The translations under genes were made by a program, and so were the position numbers. 64,000 nucleotides of DNA from UBA10649 sp965227045 (GTDB lineage Bacteria; Actinomycetota; Actinomycetes; S36-B12), in the NCBI GenBank assembly GCA_965227045.1, contig OZ245718.1, positions 682,001 through 746,000 of the forward strand, given 5' to 3'. Each line of letters opens with the position of its first letter. The stretch's first letter is position 1. Under the pieces are notes generated by a model. The model did no database searches and was not told the DNA's origin. It was given only the letters and a program-made list of their open reading frames with translations. Below, piece after piece: positions 8,827 to 17,177 of this stretch.

Positions 8827-9414
8827 CCGCGAAGGATAGACGAGAGAACCACCACGCTTGAGGCCCGTCGCAGGCGAGCGAGGCGATTCGAATCGGGCCG
8901 TCGCCACGCTCGAATGCAACCCACGACCCCATCAACCTGGCGGTCAAACGTGTCCGCGCCGCATCTCAGACGAGCTGCGCAACCCGCGTTTTGTCGCTCA
9001 TGTCGCGACGACGATGGCAGTGATGCTCGACGAGGCCGACAGACTTCTGCAGGCCGCGACTGCGACACGTGACGGATTGCGGATACTTGCCGATCAGACA
9101 GGCGTCGCCCGATGCATCCACGGACGCATGAGCGGGATCGTCGGTGACTGGTATCGCGTCGAGCGAGTGCCGCCGTGGCGCGGCTGCGGGAGTCTCGTCA
9201 CGCGGCGGCTAGTCCGTCGTCGGGATCGGTCGTCTGTTCCGAACTCCATGCGAGTTCGGCGTCGATCGCCTTGCGTACGACTGCGGGCACGTGGGCCGGT
9301 CGGACGAGAGCTGGCCGGTCCACCGTCGCCAGATGGAGGTTTGACACCCCTGATATCCGGGCAGAACACTTCTACGACGCCGTCCGGCAGCACTAGCGGA
9401 AGCAGAACCTATCT
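8827..9414. other. Gap of about 590 bp with possible gene remnants
   Basis: No convincing full gene. On the plus strand, about 8970-9180 encodes a protein-like stretch (DELRNPRFVAHVATTMAVML ... ILADQTGVARCIHGRM) that then loses coding character without a clear stop. On the minus strand a 49-codon frame is listed separately. The mix of short coding-like pieces in opposite directions suggests decayed genes at the edge of an accessory region. Confidence 0.35.
9198..9347 (-). CDS. Possible small protein or C-terminal gene remnant (49 aa)
   Basis: A 49-codon frame with coding-like composition, including LVRPAHVPAVVRKAIDAELA and ending in GLAAA. The GTG at 9347 is the first start after an in-frame TAG. 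There is no clear ribosome-binding site, so it may be the tail of a broken gene instead of an independent small protein. No family recognised. Confidence 0.25.
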   Translation of the reverse strand: MSNLHLATVDRPALVRPAHVPAVVRKAIDAELAWSSEQTTDPDDGLAAA

Positions 9415-10116
9415 ATGCGTGCTCGCTCGATGATCGCCCTCGCGTCCGTGCCCACCGCTCTGGTCCTCGCCTTGTCGATGACACCGGCCGCGAGTGCTGC
9501 GCCCGACGCACTCGTGAAGTGCACCATCACCGGCACCAGCGGTGACGACGTCCTCACCGGCACCTCAGGTGATGACGTGATCTGCGGGCGGGGCGGAGAC
9601 GACGTGCTCAAGGGCAAGGGCGGCGATGACATCCTCATCGGGGGCCCAGGAGAGGACGCCCTCATCGGGGGCGGCGGCAGGGACATCCTCGCGCAGGCCA
9701 GCGGGTCCGGACTGACCACGCGAGGCGACAGTGGCTCATGGAGCTTCGGCTTTCTTATCGAAACTCTGGATGCCATCGGAGAGGCCCGGCTCTACGGCCT
9801 CACGCTGTCGACCAGAGAGCGCTTTCAGCAATGCCTGCAAGGTTCAAACGAAATTGGCGAGATCAAGATCGGCGGCATCGTAAGGACGACCGACATACAT
9901 TGGGTCACCGTCACTGACTACATCCTCCCCCCCGATCCGCGCTTACCCGACGACGAACCGACGGCCCTGTGTGACGACACGGTGGTCACCCTCGCTGGCC
10001 GGGAATCCACAATGAACGTCTTCCCTGACCGATTCACCTGCACCAACTGCGTTGCGGGACTCATTCAGGAGAAGCCGCGGTACATAAGAGTGGTGCGCTG
10101 GACCTTCCACGACTAA
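9415..10116 (+). CDS. Secreted RTX-repeat protein
   Basis: A 233-residue protein with a signal peptide (residues 1-27, ending ASAAPD) and four to five RTX nonapeptides at residues 40-90, such as GTSGDDVIC, GRGGDDVLK, GKGGDDILI and GGPGEDALI. The repeats should bind Ca2+ outside the cell. Residues 100-233 form a separate region with paired Cys (LCDDTV, CTNCVAGL) that I do not recognise. The repeat block starts with CTITGTSGDDVLTG, close to the RTX protein at the left end of the window, so the two are probably paralogues. Confidence 0.75.
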   Translation: MRARSMIALASVPTALVLALSMTPAASAAPDALVKCTITGTSGDDVLTGTSGDDVICGRGGDDVLKGKGGDDILIGGPGEDALIGGGGRDILAQASGSGLTTRGDSGSWSFGFLIETLDAIGEARLYGLTLSTRERFQQCLQGSNEIGEIKIGGIVRTTDIHWVTVTDYILPPDPRLPDDEPTALCDDTVVTLAGRESTMNVFPDRFTCTNCVAGLIQEKPRYIRVVRWTFHD

Positions 10117-10215
10117 CCGGGCCGGGGGCTACCCCCATCGAACCCCGAAGCCACACCCTGTCCGGGTCAAGGCGTTTCTCCCCCCTGCCATGAAGAGGCT
10201 TATCCGGGGTGGCTC

Positions 10216-11133
10216 TCAATCGACCTTTGGTTCGTACGCCCCCGTCTTCAGCAAGACGAGCCGACGAACGGACCTACTGATGGCTGTGACGGCGAAGTAG
10301 CCGACGAGGGATGAGAGCGCATGATTCGTCTGCAAATCACCTATCCTCTCGATGGCCATGACAGGGTCTCCCGGTGACGCGTTGGTCGTATCCGAAGGAA
10401 CAAACGGCCCGAGGCGCATTGCCCATGTTTTGCCGTGGGCCATCCCCGATGCCCATTGATAGGCGATCCCGCCGTCACCGAGGCCGGGCATCTTCTTCAT
10501 GAGGTCGTCGTCAACTATCCCCGCGTCGATCGCAAGCAGCCCGCATAGCGCCAGATGCCCAGGAAAACGCAGCGTGGGTGCGGTCTTCCCGACAGGGATG
10601 AGACCTGCCTCGCGGCCGATCCGAAACGCCCTTTCGTTCCGCTTCTGCGCTCTCGCGCTCGCACCTTCGACTCCGGTGCCTTCGTCGAACTTCCGTTGCC
10701 AGTACAGGTCGTCCCACATTGCAGCAAGGCCTCGCGCCGACATGGTCGGAACATCGTCACAAACGATGAGCCAGTGAGCGAGCGCAGCATTTTCTAGTGC
10801 CTGACGCATGAGCCCGGCATTCCCTGACACCAATTCCGCCCCAACCTCGCGGCCGTACTCCTCAGCGAGGACGAACGTGCGGAGCGTGTCGAGCGCCGAA
10901 GACAATGAGTTGCAGCCGTACGCCAAAGCAAAATAGACCGGAGAATCGACAACGGCCCTGAAGAAGAAGGACCCTTCCGTCGGTGCAAGCTCTAGCGCGG
11001 CCATCATGTCGTCGGAGAAGGAACCGAGCTTGCCGACGAGACTCTCGTACGTTGTTGCCCAGGCGTCATCGTCCGCCGCTCCACCTGCGTCTTCCATTGA
11101 CGTCATCTCACTGCATGGGAGGGAGGTGGCCAT
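10216..11133 (-). CDS. Hypothetical protein, last gene of the LPO_1073-like operon
   Basis: A 305-residue soluble protein with no signal peptide and no recognised domain. It is mostly helical-looking, with Trp/His-containing stretches such as HWLIVCDDVPTMSARGLAAM and YQWASGMAHGK. It overlaps the upstream gene by 26 bp if the ATG at 11133 is used; the ATG at 11106 is another possible start. Base composition is less GC-rich than the neighbouring housekeeping genes, in keeping with transfer. The tight linkage to the preceding gene suggests they act together. I do not assign a function. Confidence 0.7.
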   Translation of the reverse strand: MATSLPCSEMTSMEDAGGAADDDAWATTYESLVGKLGSFSDDMMAALELAPTEGSFFFRAVVDSPVYFALAYGCNSLSSALDTLRTFVLAEEYGREVGAELVSGNAGLMRQALENAALAHWLIVCDDVPTMSARGLAAMWDDLYWQRKFDEGTGVEGASARAQKRNERAFRIGREAGLIPVGKTAPTLRFPGHLALCGLLAIDAGIVDDDLMKKMPGLGDGGIAYQWASGMAHGKTWAMRLGPFVPSDTTNASPGDPVMAIERIGDLQTNHALSSLVGYFAVTAISRSVRRLVLLKTGAYEPKVD

Positions 11134-12169
11134 GGCGCTCTAGCCTTCGCGCGTTTGAACTAGCGAGAACGTTCCCGACCCCTGTCAGGTCCACCGCGTA
11201 GGGGATGCTGTCCCACCACTCCTGAACGAGATGCAACGTACTTCGAGAACTTATCTCGGCGTAGTACCCGTTCAACACCGACTCATGCACGCTTCCAAAG
11301 CGATAGTCGAACTCTGCAATCTCAAGAATCTGCTTCGCAGTGGACTCGTCGACTCTGCCCTCGACCACCTCACGCAGAGACTCCAGGTTGGGGTACGCCA
11401 ACCTTCGGAAGCCGGGGCGAAGCTCATGATCCATGGAACGGAGGACAACAGGACTAAGGTCCGCGAGACGCGCGACGATGTTGAGCTCTCGATCAGCCTC
11501 GACGCCTGACGACATGTAGCCCTTGCACATCTCCATGTGTAGTTCGATAAATCGCGTGTTGCGGGCGACCGTGTTCAAGCGCACTGCGCTGAGGGTTTCC
11601 AGATGATCGAGCCACTGTGTTCCGGTAGGCAACTCAAACTCGATGATGTCGCTGAATATCTGTTCAAGGGTGTCTAGACCCAGGCGAATCGTTCCCATCG
11701 TCGGTCTAATCCGAGCAACAGCAGAAAACACCGTAAGGCCGCAGAGCGCTTGGTCGTCCAACTCATGCACGACCTCAACCGCGCGTTGGATACTGGCGGC
11801 CGCGATGCGCTCGACCCGCTGTGCGCGACTCGCCAGCAAGCCAACGATCATTTCGTGATCGACGGGCCTGTCGGTCGTCGCGGCCCCCAATTGCGCCCGC
11901 CGTAGTGCGTCCTGGAATGAAGGATCCCGCAGGACATCAATACATCCGGCAGCAAACAGTTCCTTGACCAACAGCTGACTAAATGACATGACATTCTCTG
12001 TGGCGAGTTCCCTTCCCTCGCCGAAGTACTCCGCGACAACGCTTGGCACTGACTCGGTAACGAGCTCTAGCACTTGGTCAGACGTGAGCCCGTTGTAGAC
12101 GTTCGCCGTCCCACTCACCAAGAGTTGTTGTGAGTTGGCCCCGGCGCGTTGCCTCGACCAGAACCTCAT
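11108..12169 (-). CDS. LPO_1073/Vpar_1526-like protein
   Basis: A 353-residue protein. The N-terminal half (GLTSDQVLELVTESVPSVVA, then FSQLLVKELFAAGCIDVLRD, then VDHEMIVGLLASRAQR) matches my memory of the LPO_1073/Vpar_1526 family: an N-terminal helical segment after a Gly/Asn-rich stretch, then a long all-helical body. The family has no established function and is scattered among accessory regions. Its ATG overlaps the stop of the small membrane protein upstream (ATGA), and it overlaps the downstream gene, so the three form one operon. GC content is visibly lower than in flanking genes. Confidence 0.65.
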   Translation of the reverse strand: MRFWSRQRAGANSQQLLVSGTANVYNGLTSDQVLELVTESVPSVVAEYFGEGRELATENVMSFSQLLVKELFAAGCIDVLRDPSFQDALRRAQLGAATTDRPVDHEMIVGLLASRAQRVERIAAASIQRAVEVVHELDDQALCGLTVFSAVARIRPTMGTIRLGLDTLEQIFSDIIEFELPTGTQWLDHLETLSAVRLNTVARNTRFIELHMEMCKGYMSSGVEADRELNIVARLADLSPVVLRSMDHELRPGFRRLAYPNLESLREVVEGRVDESTAKQILEIAEFDYRFGSVHESVLNGYYAEISSRSTLHLVQEWWDSIPYAVDLTGVGNVLASSNARRLERHGHLPPMQ

Positions 12170-12348
12170 TGGATGTTCCCGCCTTGATTGATCTGAATCT
12201 GACGGGCGTTATCGCCAGCTTTCTGGGATTGGCGGACACGAGTCTTCTTGACGACCAGAAAGAGCCCGGCGACTCCCGCACCACCGACCAACAGGCCAAC
12301 CAGAAAGGTTCCGAAGCCGTCGAAGAACCACTTGACGAACTCACTCAC
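12166..12348 (-). CDS. Small single-pass membrane protein
   Basis: A 60-residue protein with GTG start at 12348, preceded by GAGGGGG at good spacing. Residues 10-33 form one hydrophobic helix (TFLVGLLVGGAGVAGLFLVV), followed by a basic stretch (KKTRVRQSQ) that should face the cytoplasm. The tail GDNARQIQINQGGNIQ resembles the Gln/Asn-rich segment often found at the N-terminus of proteins like its downstream partner. It is coupled to that gene by an ATGA overlap and may be a membrane anchor for it (inference). Confidence 0.7.
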   Translation of the reverse strand: MSEFVKWFFDGFGTFLVGLLVGGAGVAGLFLVVKKTRVRQSQKAGDNARQIQINQGGNIQ

Positions 12349-12394
12349 GTTTGCCCCCTCCAACGCGTCGACACAGATGGTCCCACTCGCGACC

Positions 12395-12682
12395 TCACAA
12401 GTCACCGTCGCGCAATTGAGGCGGTGAAGGTCGATTGCCGTAGCGCTCCGCGAGCGTTCGACGGGGCTCACTCACGACGCGTCCACGACTCCCCTTAGCC
12501 AGGGTGGCTCCGTCTCGTTCCCTTTCCAGCCACGCGCCCGGTACTCCGGTGACAAGGCCGTGCCCCGGCAACTCGACGTCCGCCGCCCACTTTGAGCTCG
12601 TCTCATCAATCCACCACCAGCGCACGACCCTCACTCGCGCTGGGACGGCAACGACGAGTAGGGCGCTAGGGAGGTCAGGCAC
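12395..12682 (-). CDS. Hypothetical small protein (95 aa)
   Basis: A 95-codon frame starting at GTG 12682. Its early part (SALLVVAVPARVRVVRWWWI, then ADVELPGHGLVTGVPGAWLE) reads like real protein; the tail is Arg/Pro rich. No family is recognised and no good ribosome-binding site is seen. It lies 46 bp upstream of the membrane-protein gene in the same direction, between it and tRNA-Pro, and could be the first gene of that operon. Confidence 0.35.
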   Translation of the reverse strand: MPDLPSALLVVAVPARVRVVRWWWIDETSSKWAADVELPGHGLVTGVPGAWLERERDGATLAKGSRGRVVSEPRRTLAERYGNRPSPPQLRDGDL

Positions 12683-12837
12683 GATTGCATCGTATCGAAC
12701 GTATGTTCGACATCCAGTGTGGTCGCAGACGGCTCTGCACGACTCACCGGGAGTCGAGTTGGCGCACCAGTTCGCGCAGTTCAACGGGAACGACGAATCC
12801 CCCCGCAACCTGGCGAGAGGTTGTGAGGGGATTCGAG

Positions 12838-12911
<74 letters not shown>

Positions 12912-12986
12912 TCCCGCGTCGCCGCGAGAGCATGGTGACTCTACCGGACGGTGCGGATGCTTCCCGCAGCCGTGTCAGGCGTCGCG

Positions 12987-13877
12987 CTAGAGCGCCGACA
13001 CACGCCCGAGTGCGGCGACCGCGGGGATGACATCGGCGCCGATGCGCTCGATCGCAGCGGACGTCGCACCGCCAGGAATGCTGCCCAGGACATCGTCGAT
13101 GCCGAGTTCGCTGAGGCTGCCGAGGCGGTCGATCAGCTGCTGGGTGTTCTCACCGTTCGGTCCGCAGTCGAGCACGACGTAGGCCGTCTTGGTGATGTCG
13201 GCGTAGTCGCGTCCCTCGGTCTCGCAGTGCGCCTTGAGCACCTCGAGCTTGTGCCCGATCTGCGGAGTCGCGAAGAGGTTGCAGGCCTGCGCGTACTTGG
13301 CGACCAGTCGCAACGTCTTCTTCTCTCCCATGCCACCGATGAGGATCGGTGGGTGCGGGGTGCTTAGCGCCGGCGGCGAATTGAGCAGTCGCTCGGCATG
13401 GATGTGCGTGCCCTCGAAGGGGCTCTCGTCACCCGACCACATCTGCAGGGCGTACCGCAGGGTCTCTTCGAGCATCTCGAACCGCTCGCTCAGCGGCGGG
13501 AAGTCGAATCCCAGGCCCAGCGACTCCTCCTCGTTCCACCCCGCGCCGATGCCGAGGATCGCGCGTCCGCCGGAGAGGACGTCGAGCGTGGTCACGGCCT
13601 TCGTGAGCAGGCCGGCCTTGCGGTAGTGGACGCCGGTGACGATGGTGAGGAGCTTGGCCTTCTGCGTGTGGGCGGCGAGAAAGCCGAGTGTCGTGTAGGC
13701 GTCGAGCATCTCGTCCTCGGGCGGTCCGACCGCGGTGATCTGGAAGAAGTGGTCCATGACACCGATGTAGGCGAAGCCCGACTGGTCCGCGTCTTTCGCG
13801 AGCCGCGCGAGGGTGGGACCGATCTGGCTCGGTCCCTCGGGCCAGGTGAACGACGGGATCTGCAGGCCGAGCTTCAT
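12987..13877 (-). CDS. LLM-class flavin-dependent (probably F420) oxidoreductase
   Basis: A 296-residue protein of the bacterial luciferase-like TIM-barrel family. It begins MKLGLQIPSFTWPEG; the conserved GVMDHFFQ, the LGIGAGWNEEE block and HPPILIGGMGEKKTLRLVAK are typical of actinobacterial F420-dependent members. It should reduce or oxidise a small organic substrate with F420 (or FMN); which one cannot be told. It is monocistronic, directly after tRNA-Pro. Confidence 0.88.
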   Translation of the reverse strand: MKLGLQIPSFTWPEGPSQIGPTLARLAKDADQSGFAYIGVMDHFFQITAVGPPEDEMLDAYTTLGFLAAHTQKAKLLTIVTGVHYRKAGLLTKAVTTLDVLSGGRAILGIGAGWNEEESLGLGFDFPPLSERFEMLEETLRYALQMWSGDESPFEGTHIHAERLLNSPPALSTPHPPILIGGMGEKKTLRLVAKYAQACNLFATPQIGHKLEVLKAHCETEGRDYADITKTAYVVLDCGPNGENTQQLIDRLGSLSELGIDDVLGSIPGGATSAAIERIGADVIPAVAALGRVSAL

Positions 13878-13960
13878 GTCGTCTCCTTAGATTCACTGAC
13901 TGCCCACGCTATCCGGCGTGCGCGCTACCGGCGCGCTGAGTCACTCGGTACCGTGCAGTC

Positions 13961-15193
13961 GTGGGGTACCTCAAGTGGTTCGCGATTGTCACGGGAGCGA
14001 TCCTCCTGAGCTTGGTGATGATCGCCGTCGCGGGAATCGGCTCGTCGATCAGGCAGACCGACGATCAGCAGGAGGCGCTGCAGCCGTTCTACACGCCTCC
14101 CGACCCGCTGACCGGCGCGCCGGGGACAGTGATTCGCATGGAGCCCCTCGGCGTCTCGGTCGCAGGTGGATCCGCCTTCCGCATGCTCTACGTGTCCGAA
14201 CTGCCCGACGGCTCGCCCGCGGCATCGGGCGGCATGCTGTTCATTCCCGACTCCCCCGTGCCTGATGGTGGCCGTCCGGTGGTCGCGTGGGCGCACGGCA
14301 CTCTCGGACTCGGCAACGCGTGCGCGCCCTCGCGCTCGACCGATCCGCTCGCGGACCTGACGACGTGGCTTCCCCAGGCGATGCAGCTGGGCTGGGTCGT
14401 CGCGACGACCGACTACGTGGGCATCGGCACGCCTGGCCCCGCTTTGTATTTGATTGCACAGTCCGAGGTGCGGGACCTGGTCAACGCTGTGCGGGCGGCG
14501 CGCAACGTGCCCGACGCGCACGCGGGAACGCGCTACGTGACCTTCGGCCACTCGCAAGGTGGGCATTCGTCGGTGTGGTCCGGTCATCTCGCGCCTTCGT
14601 ACGCGCCGGAGCTCCAACTGCTCGGTGTTGCCGCGGCCGCGCCCGCGCTGGAACTCCCGGACATCATCGGTGCGCAATGGGACACCGCCGCGGGCTGGGT
14701 CATCGGGCCCGACGTCGTCGAGTCGTGGCCCACCGTCTATCCAGAGCTTCCGCTCGAGGGCGTCCTGAGCAGCGCGGGGCTGAACAACAGCAACCGGCTC
14801 GCATACGAGTGCATCACGCAGGCGGCTATCGAAGGACTGATCCGCCAGAAGTTCGGCCAGCAGTTCTTCGTGAAGGATCCCCTCACCGTTCCCGAGTGGC
14901 TGTCCGCGGCCACTGCGCAGACTCCGGCGCCTCTAACTGCGAAGATGCCCGTCTTCATCGCCCAGGGAACCGCAGACGAGGTGGTGCTGGCCTGGCCGAA
15001 CGCCAAGGTGCAGGACGAATGGTGCGCTGCCGGATCGGCCATCGACATGCTATGGATGGGCGGGGTGACGCACATGGCGGCCGCGACGACCGCGGGCCCG
15101 GAGGCGGTGCGGTGGATGGCTGACCGGTTCGCCGGACGACCGGCGCCGCGTACATGCGACGTCCCGCCGCCCGTTGCACCTATGGCACCTTGA
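13961..15193 (+). CDS. Secretory-lipase-family hydrolase with N-terminal membrane anchor
   Basis: A 410-residue protein, GTG start. One N-terminal hydrophobic helix (residues 4-25) acts as signal or anchor. The body is an alpha/beta hydrolase of the secretory lipase (LIP) type: RPVVAWAHGTLGLGNACAPS oxyanion region, nucleophile elbow FGHSQGGHSS, acid in IAQGTADEVV and late His in GGVTHMAAA. It likely hydrolyses acyl esters at or outside the membrane. Confidence 0.87.
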   Translation: MGYLKWFAIVTGAILLSLVMIAVAGIGSSIRQTDDQQEALQPFYTPPDPLTGAPGTVIRMEPLGVSVAGGSAFRMLYVSELPDGSPAASGGMLFIPDSPVPDGGRPVVAWAHGTLGLGNACAPSRSTDPLADLTTWLPQAMQLGWVVATTDYVGIGTPGPALYLIAQSEVRDLVNAVRAARNVPDAHAGTRYVTFGHSQGGHSSVWSGHLAPSYAPELQLLGVAAAAPALELPDIIGAQWDTAAGWVIGPDVVESWPTVYPELPLEGVLSSAGLNNSNRLAYECITQAAIEGLIRQKFGQQFFVKDPLTVPEWLSAATAQTPAPLTAKMPVFIAQGTADEVVLAWPNAKVQDEWCAAGSAIDMLWMGGVTHMAAATTAGPEAVRWMADRFAGRPAPRTCDVPPPVAPMAP

Positions 15194-15230
15194 TTCGCCG
15201 ACGTAATTCGCCGCAGTTAGCATTCCGGCC

Positions 15231-16043
15231 ATGACAGTCGCGACCGAGAACGTCTTCACCTACCCCGAGACCGCAGATCGCTTCTATGCCATCGTCGCCG
15301 GTCGTCGTGACGTGCCGATCGTGGCCCAGAACGAGCACGCGATCGCGTTCGAGGACGGCAGCGACGACGACACCACGCGGATCTGCATCATTCCCAGAGA
15401 TCCGATCTCCAGCATCTCGGGCCTCGACTTCAGTGACGCGCTTCGGTGGGTGGGCATCCTCGAGCTGATCCGCGCAGTTCCGGGCGAGTTGGGGTGGGGT
15501 CCCAACGACGGTTTCCGGCTCGAGATCCCAGTGCACCCGCCGTACCAGCGGCAGCCGTGGCTGTGCGTCCATCTGCTCCGGAGCAAGTCGAAGGTCATCA
15601 AGGCCGGCGCCGACGAGCGGGGGTTCACCCGCGACATCGGGCACTTCGCCGAGACCGTCGCGCTGCGCAAGCGAGTCGAGGTCGTCTATTCCAACGACGA
15701 GTTCATGATCTTCCACAACTTCGAGGACCAGGACAACGCGGAGTACGACACGGTGCTCATGGGCATCCCCCGCCGTCAGGTCGACACGATTCTTGACCCC
15801 GAGTTCACCCATCAGGACTGGCTGTCGATGGCCGCCGGAATCCGCCAGTCGGCACGGCGCCTTGATATTGCGGCGTACATCGTCGCCCTGAACGTCGGCC
15901 CGCCGTATCAGCACACCCCGTGGGTCCATGTGCACGTCTACGCGGGCGGCAAGGCGCTGCCTGTTCCGCCGAAGAAGGCGCACAAGGGTCACAAGGGTCA
16001 CGACAAGGCAGGTCACGCAGATGCCTCGCCAGACGCGGCCTAA
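15231..16043 (+). CDS. Tandem HIT-like protein with Lys/His-rich tail
   Basis: A 270-residue protein made of two related halves (about residues 10-120 and 130-240). Both have an initial FxxIVxxRxxVPIV-like or VVYSNDEFMIFHNF strand, a middle IIPR or GIPRRQ, and a final PPYQ..PW block. In the second half that block ends in HVHVY, as in the HIT family of nucleotide hydrolases/transferases; in the first it is degenerate (CVHLL). The tail KKAHKGHKGHDKAGHAD could bind metal. It overlaps the start of the chromate-transporter gene by 23 bp, so it is co-expressed with it. Function not established. Confidence 0.6.
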   Translation: MTVATENVFTYPETADRFYAIVAGRRDVPIVAQNEHAIAFEDGSDDDTTRICIIPRDPISSISGLDFSDALRWVGILELIRAVPGELGWGPNDGFRLEIPVHPPYQRQPWLCVHLLRSKSKVIKAGADERGFTRDIGHFAETVALRKRVEVVYSNDEFMIFHNFEDQDNAEYDTVLMGIPRRQVDTILDPEFTHQDWLSMAAGIRQSARRLDIAAYIVALNVGPPYQHTPWVHVHVYAGGKALPVPPKKAHKGHKGHDKAGHADASPDAA

Positions 16044-16611
16044 CGCACCCTCGCTCCTTCTGCTCTTCTGGCAGTGCCTGGTCATCGGCGTCACCAGCTT
16101 CGGCGGTGGCCTCAACGCGTACGTGCGGCTGGTCTTCGTCAATCGACGCAAGTGGGTGACTGAGGACGAGTTCCTCGAGTGCCTAGAGGTTGCGCAGGCC
16201 CTGCCAGGACCGAACGTCGTCAACCTCGTCGTCATGCTCACGCGCTTGCTGCGCGGCGTGCGCGGGGCCGCACTGGGCTTCGTCGGCCTGATCTTCCCGG
16301 CAATCGCCGCGAACGTCATCCTCGTGGCGTTCATTCTGGGAGCGGCGGGAGGTTCGGCGTTCAGCGCGATCCTTGCGGGGTTCGGCGCCGCGGCCGCCGG
16401 ATTGTCCATCGCAAACGCGGGACAGATGGGCCGAGCGCACCTGCGGTGGCCCGTTGACCTGCTGCTCACGATTGCGGCGGTGGGACTGATCCTCTGGCTC
16501 AGGCCCTCGCTCCTAGTCGCCATCGCCCTGTTCGGGTCAGTCGGCATCGCCCTGCACTACCTGCGGGCTCGGCGCGCGCCGGTAGAGCAGAAGGCCGAGG
16601 AGCCGGCGTGA
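16021..16611 (+). CDS. chrA: Chromate transporter ChrA, first half (short-chain type)
   Basis: A 196-residue membrane protein with about six hydrophobic segments. It carries the ChrA signature: GVTSFGGGLNAYVRLVFV followed by WVTEDEFLECLEVAQALPGP. Two half-size ChrA proteins encoded next to each other form the working transporter in this subfamily. Chromate export is the known role of the family. The gene overlaps the HIT-like gene upstream and its stop overlaps the GTG of the second half. Confidence 0.9.
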   Translation: MPRQTRPNAPSLLLLFWQCLVIGVTSFGGGLNAYVRLVFVNRRKWVTEDEFLECLEVAQALPGPNVVNLVVMLTRLLRGVRGAALGFVGLIFPAIAANVILVAFILGAAGGSAFSAILAGFGAAAAGLSIANAGQMGRAHLRWPVDLLLTIAAVGLILWLRPSLLVAIALFGSVGIALHYLRARRAPVEQKAEEPA

Positions 16612-17162
16612 GCGAACTGTGGGGCCTGTTCACCTTTTTCGCCGGGATCTCCCTGCTCGCCGTCGGCGGAGGCAACGCGACGCTGCCGGCGATCCAGATG
16701 CACGCCGTGCAGTCGGGCTGGGTCACGAGCGAGTCCTTTATCCAGATCTACTCGATTGGCCAGATCGCGCCAGGCCCGTCGACGATGTACGTCGCGGGAA
16801 TCGGCTACGCGGTCGCTGGTGTGCCCGGCGGAATCGTCGCGGGGCTCTCGTTCGTGCTGCCGTCGTCGATCCTCGTGATCTGCGCGGGTATGGCGTGGGC
16901 CAGGTGGAAGCAGTCTCCGCTGAAGACAGCGGTCAAGGCCGGCATGGCGCCGATCACCGTCGCATTGCTGACCGTCGGCGCGTGGAATCTCCTGCGGGCG
17001 CTGAGTTCAATGTCCGACGGAACGCGTCAGTCCGAGCCGGTCGCCTTCGCGATCATCATCGGCATCGCCGTGATCATCGCCGTGCTCGCGCAGCTGAACA
17101 AGGTCAGCCCCGCACTGCTGGTACTCGGCGGCGGGCTCGCCGGCTTCCTGCTTCTCGCCTGA
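16608..17162 (+). CDS. chrA: Chromate transporter ChrA, second half (short-chain type)
   Basis: A 184-residue membrane protein, partner of the gene before it (GTGA overlap). It repeats the family pattern in its own version: LLAVGGGNATLPAIQ, then GWVTSESFIQIYSIGQIAPGP, then about five hydrophobic helices. The two halves presumably pair in opposite orientations. Its stop lies 15 bp from the convergent stop of der. Confidence 0.9.
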   Translation: MSELWGLFTFFAGISLLAVGGGNATLPAIQMHAVQSGWVTSESFIQIYSIGQIAPGPSTMYVAGIGYAVAGVPGGIVAGLSFVLPSSILVICAGMAWARWKQSPLKTAVKAGMAPITVALLTVGAWNLLRALSSMSDGTRQSEPVAFAIIIGIAVIIAVLAQLNKVSPALLVLGGGLAGFLLLA

Positions 17163-17177
17163 AGTCGAGACCGTCCC

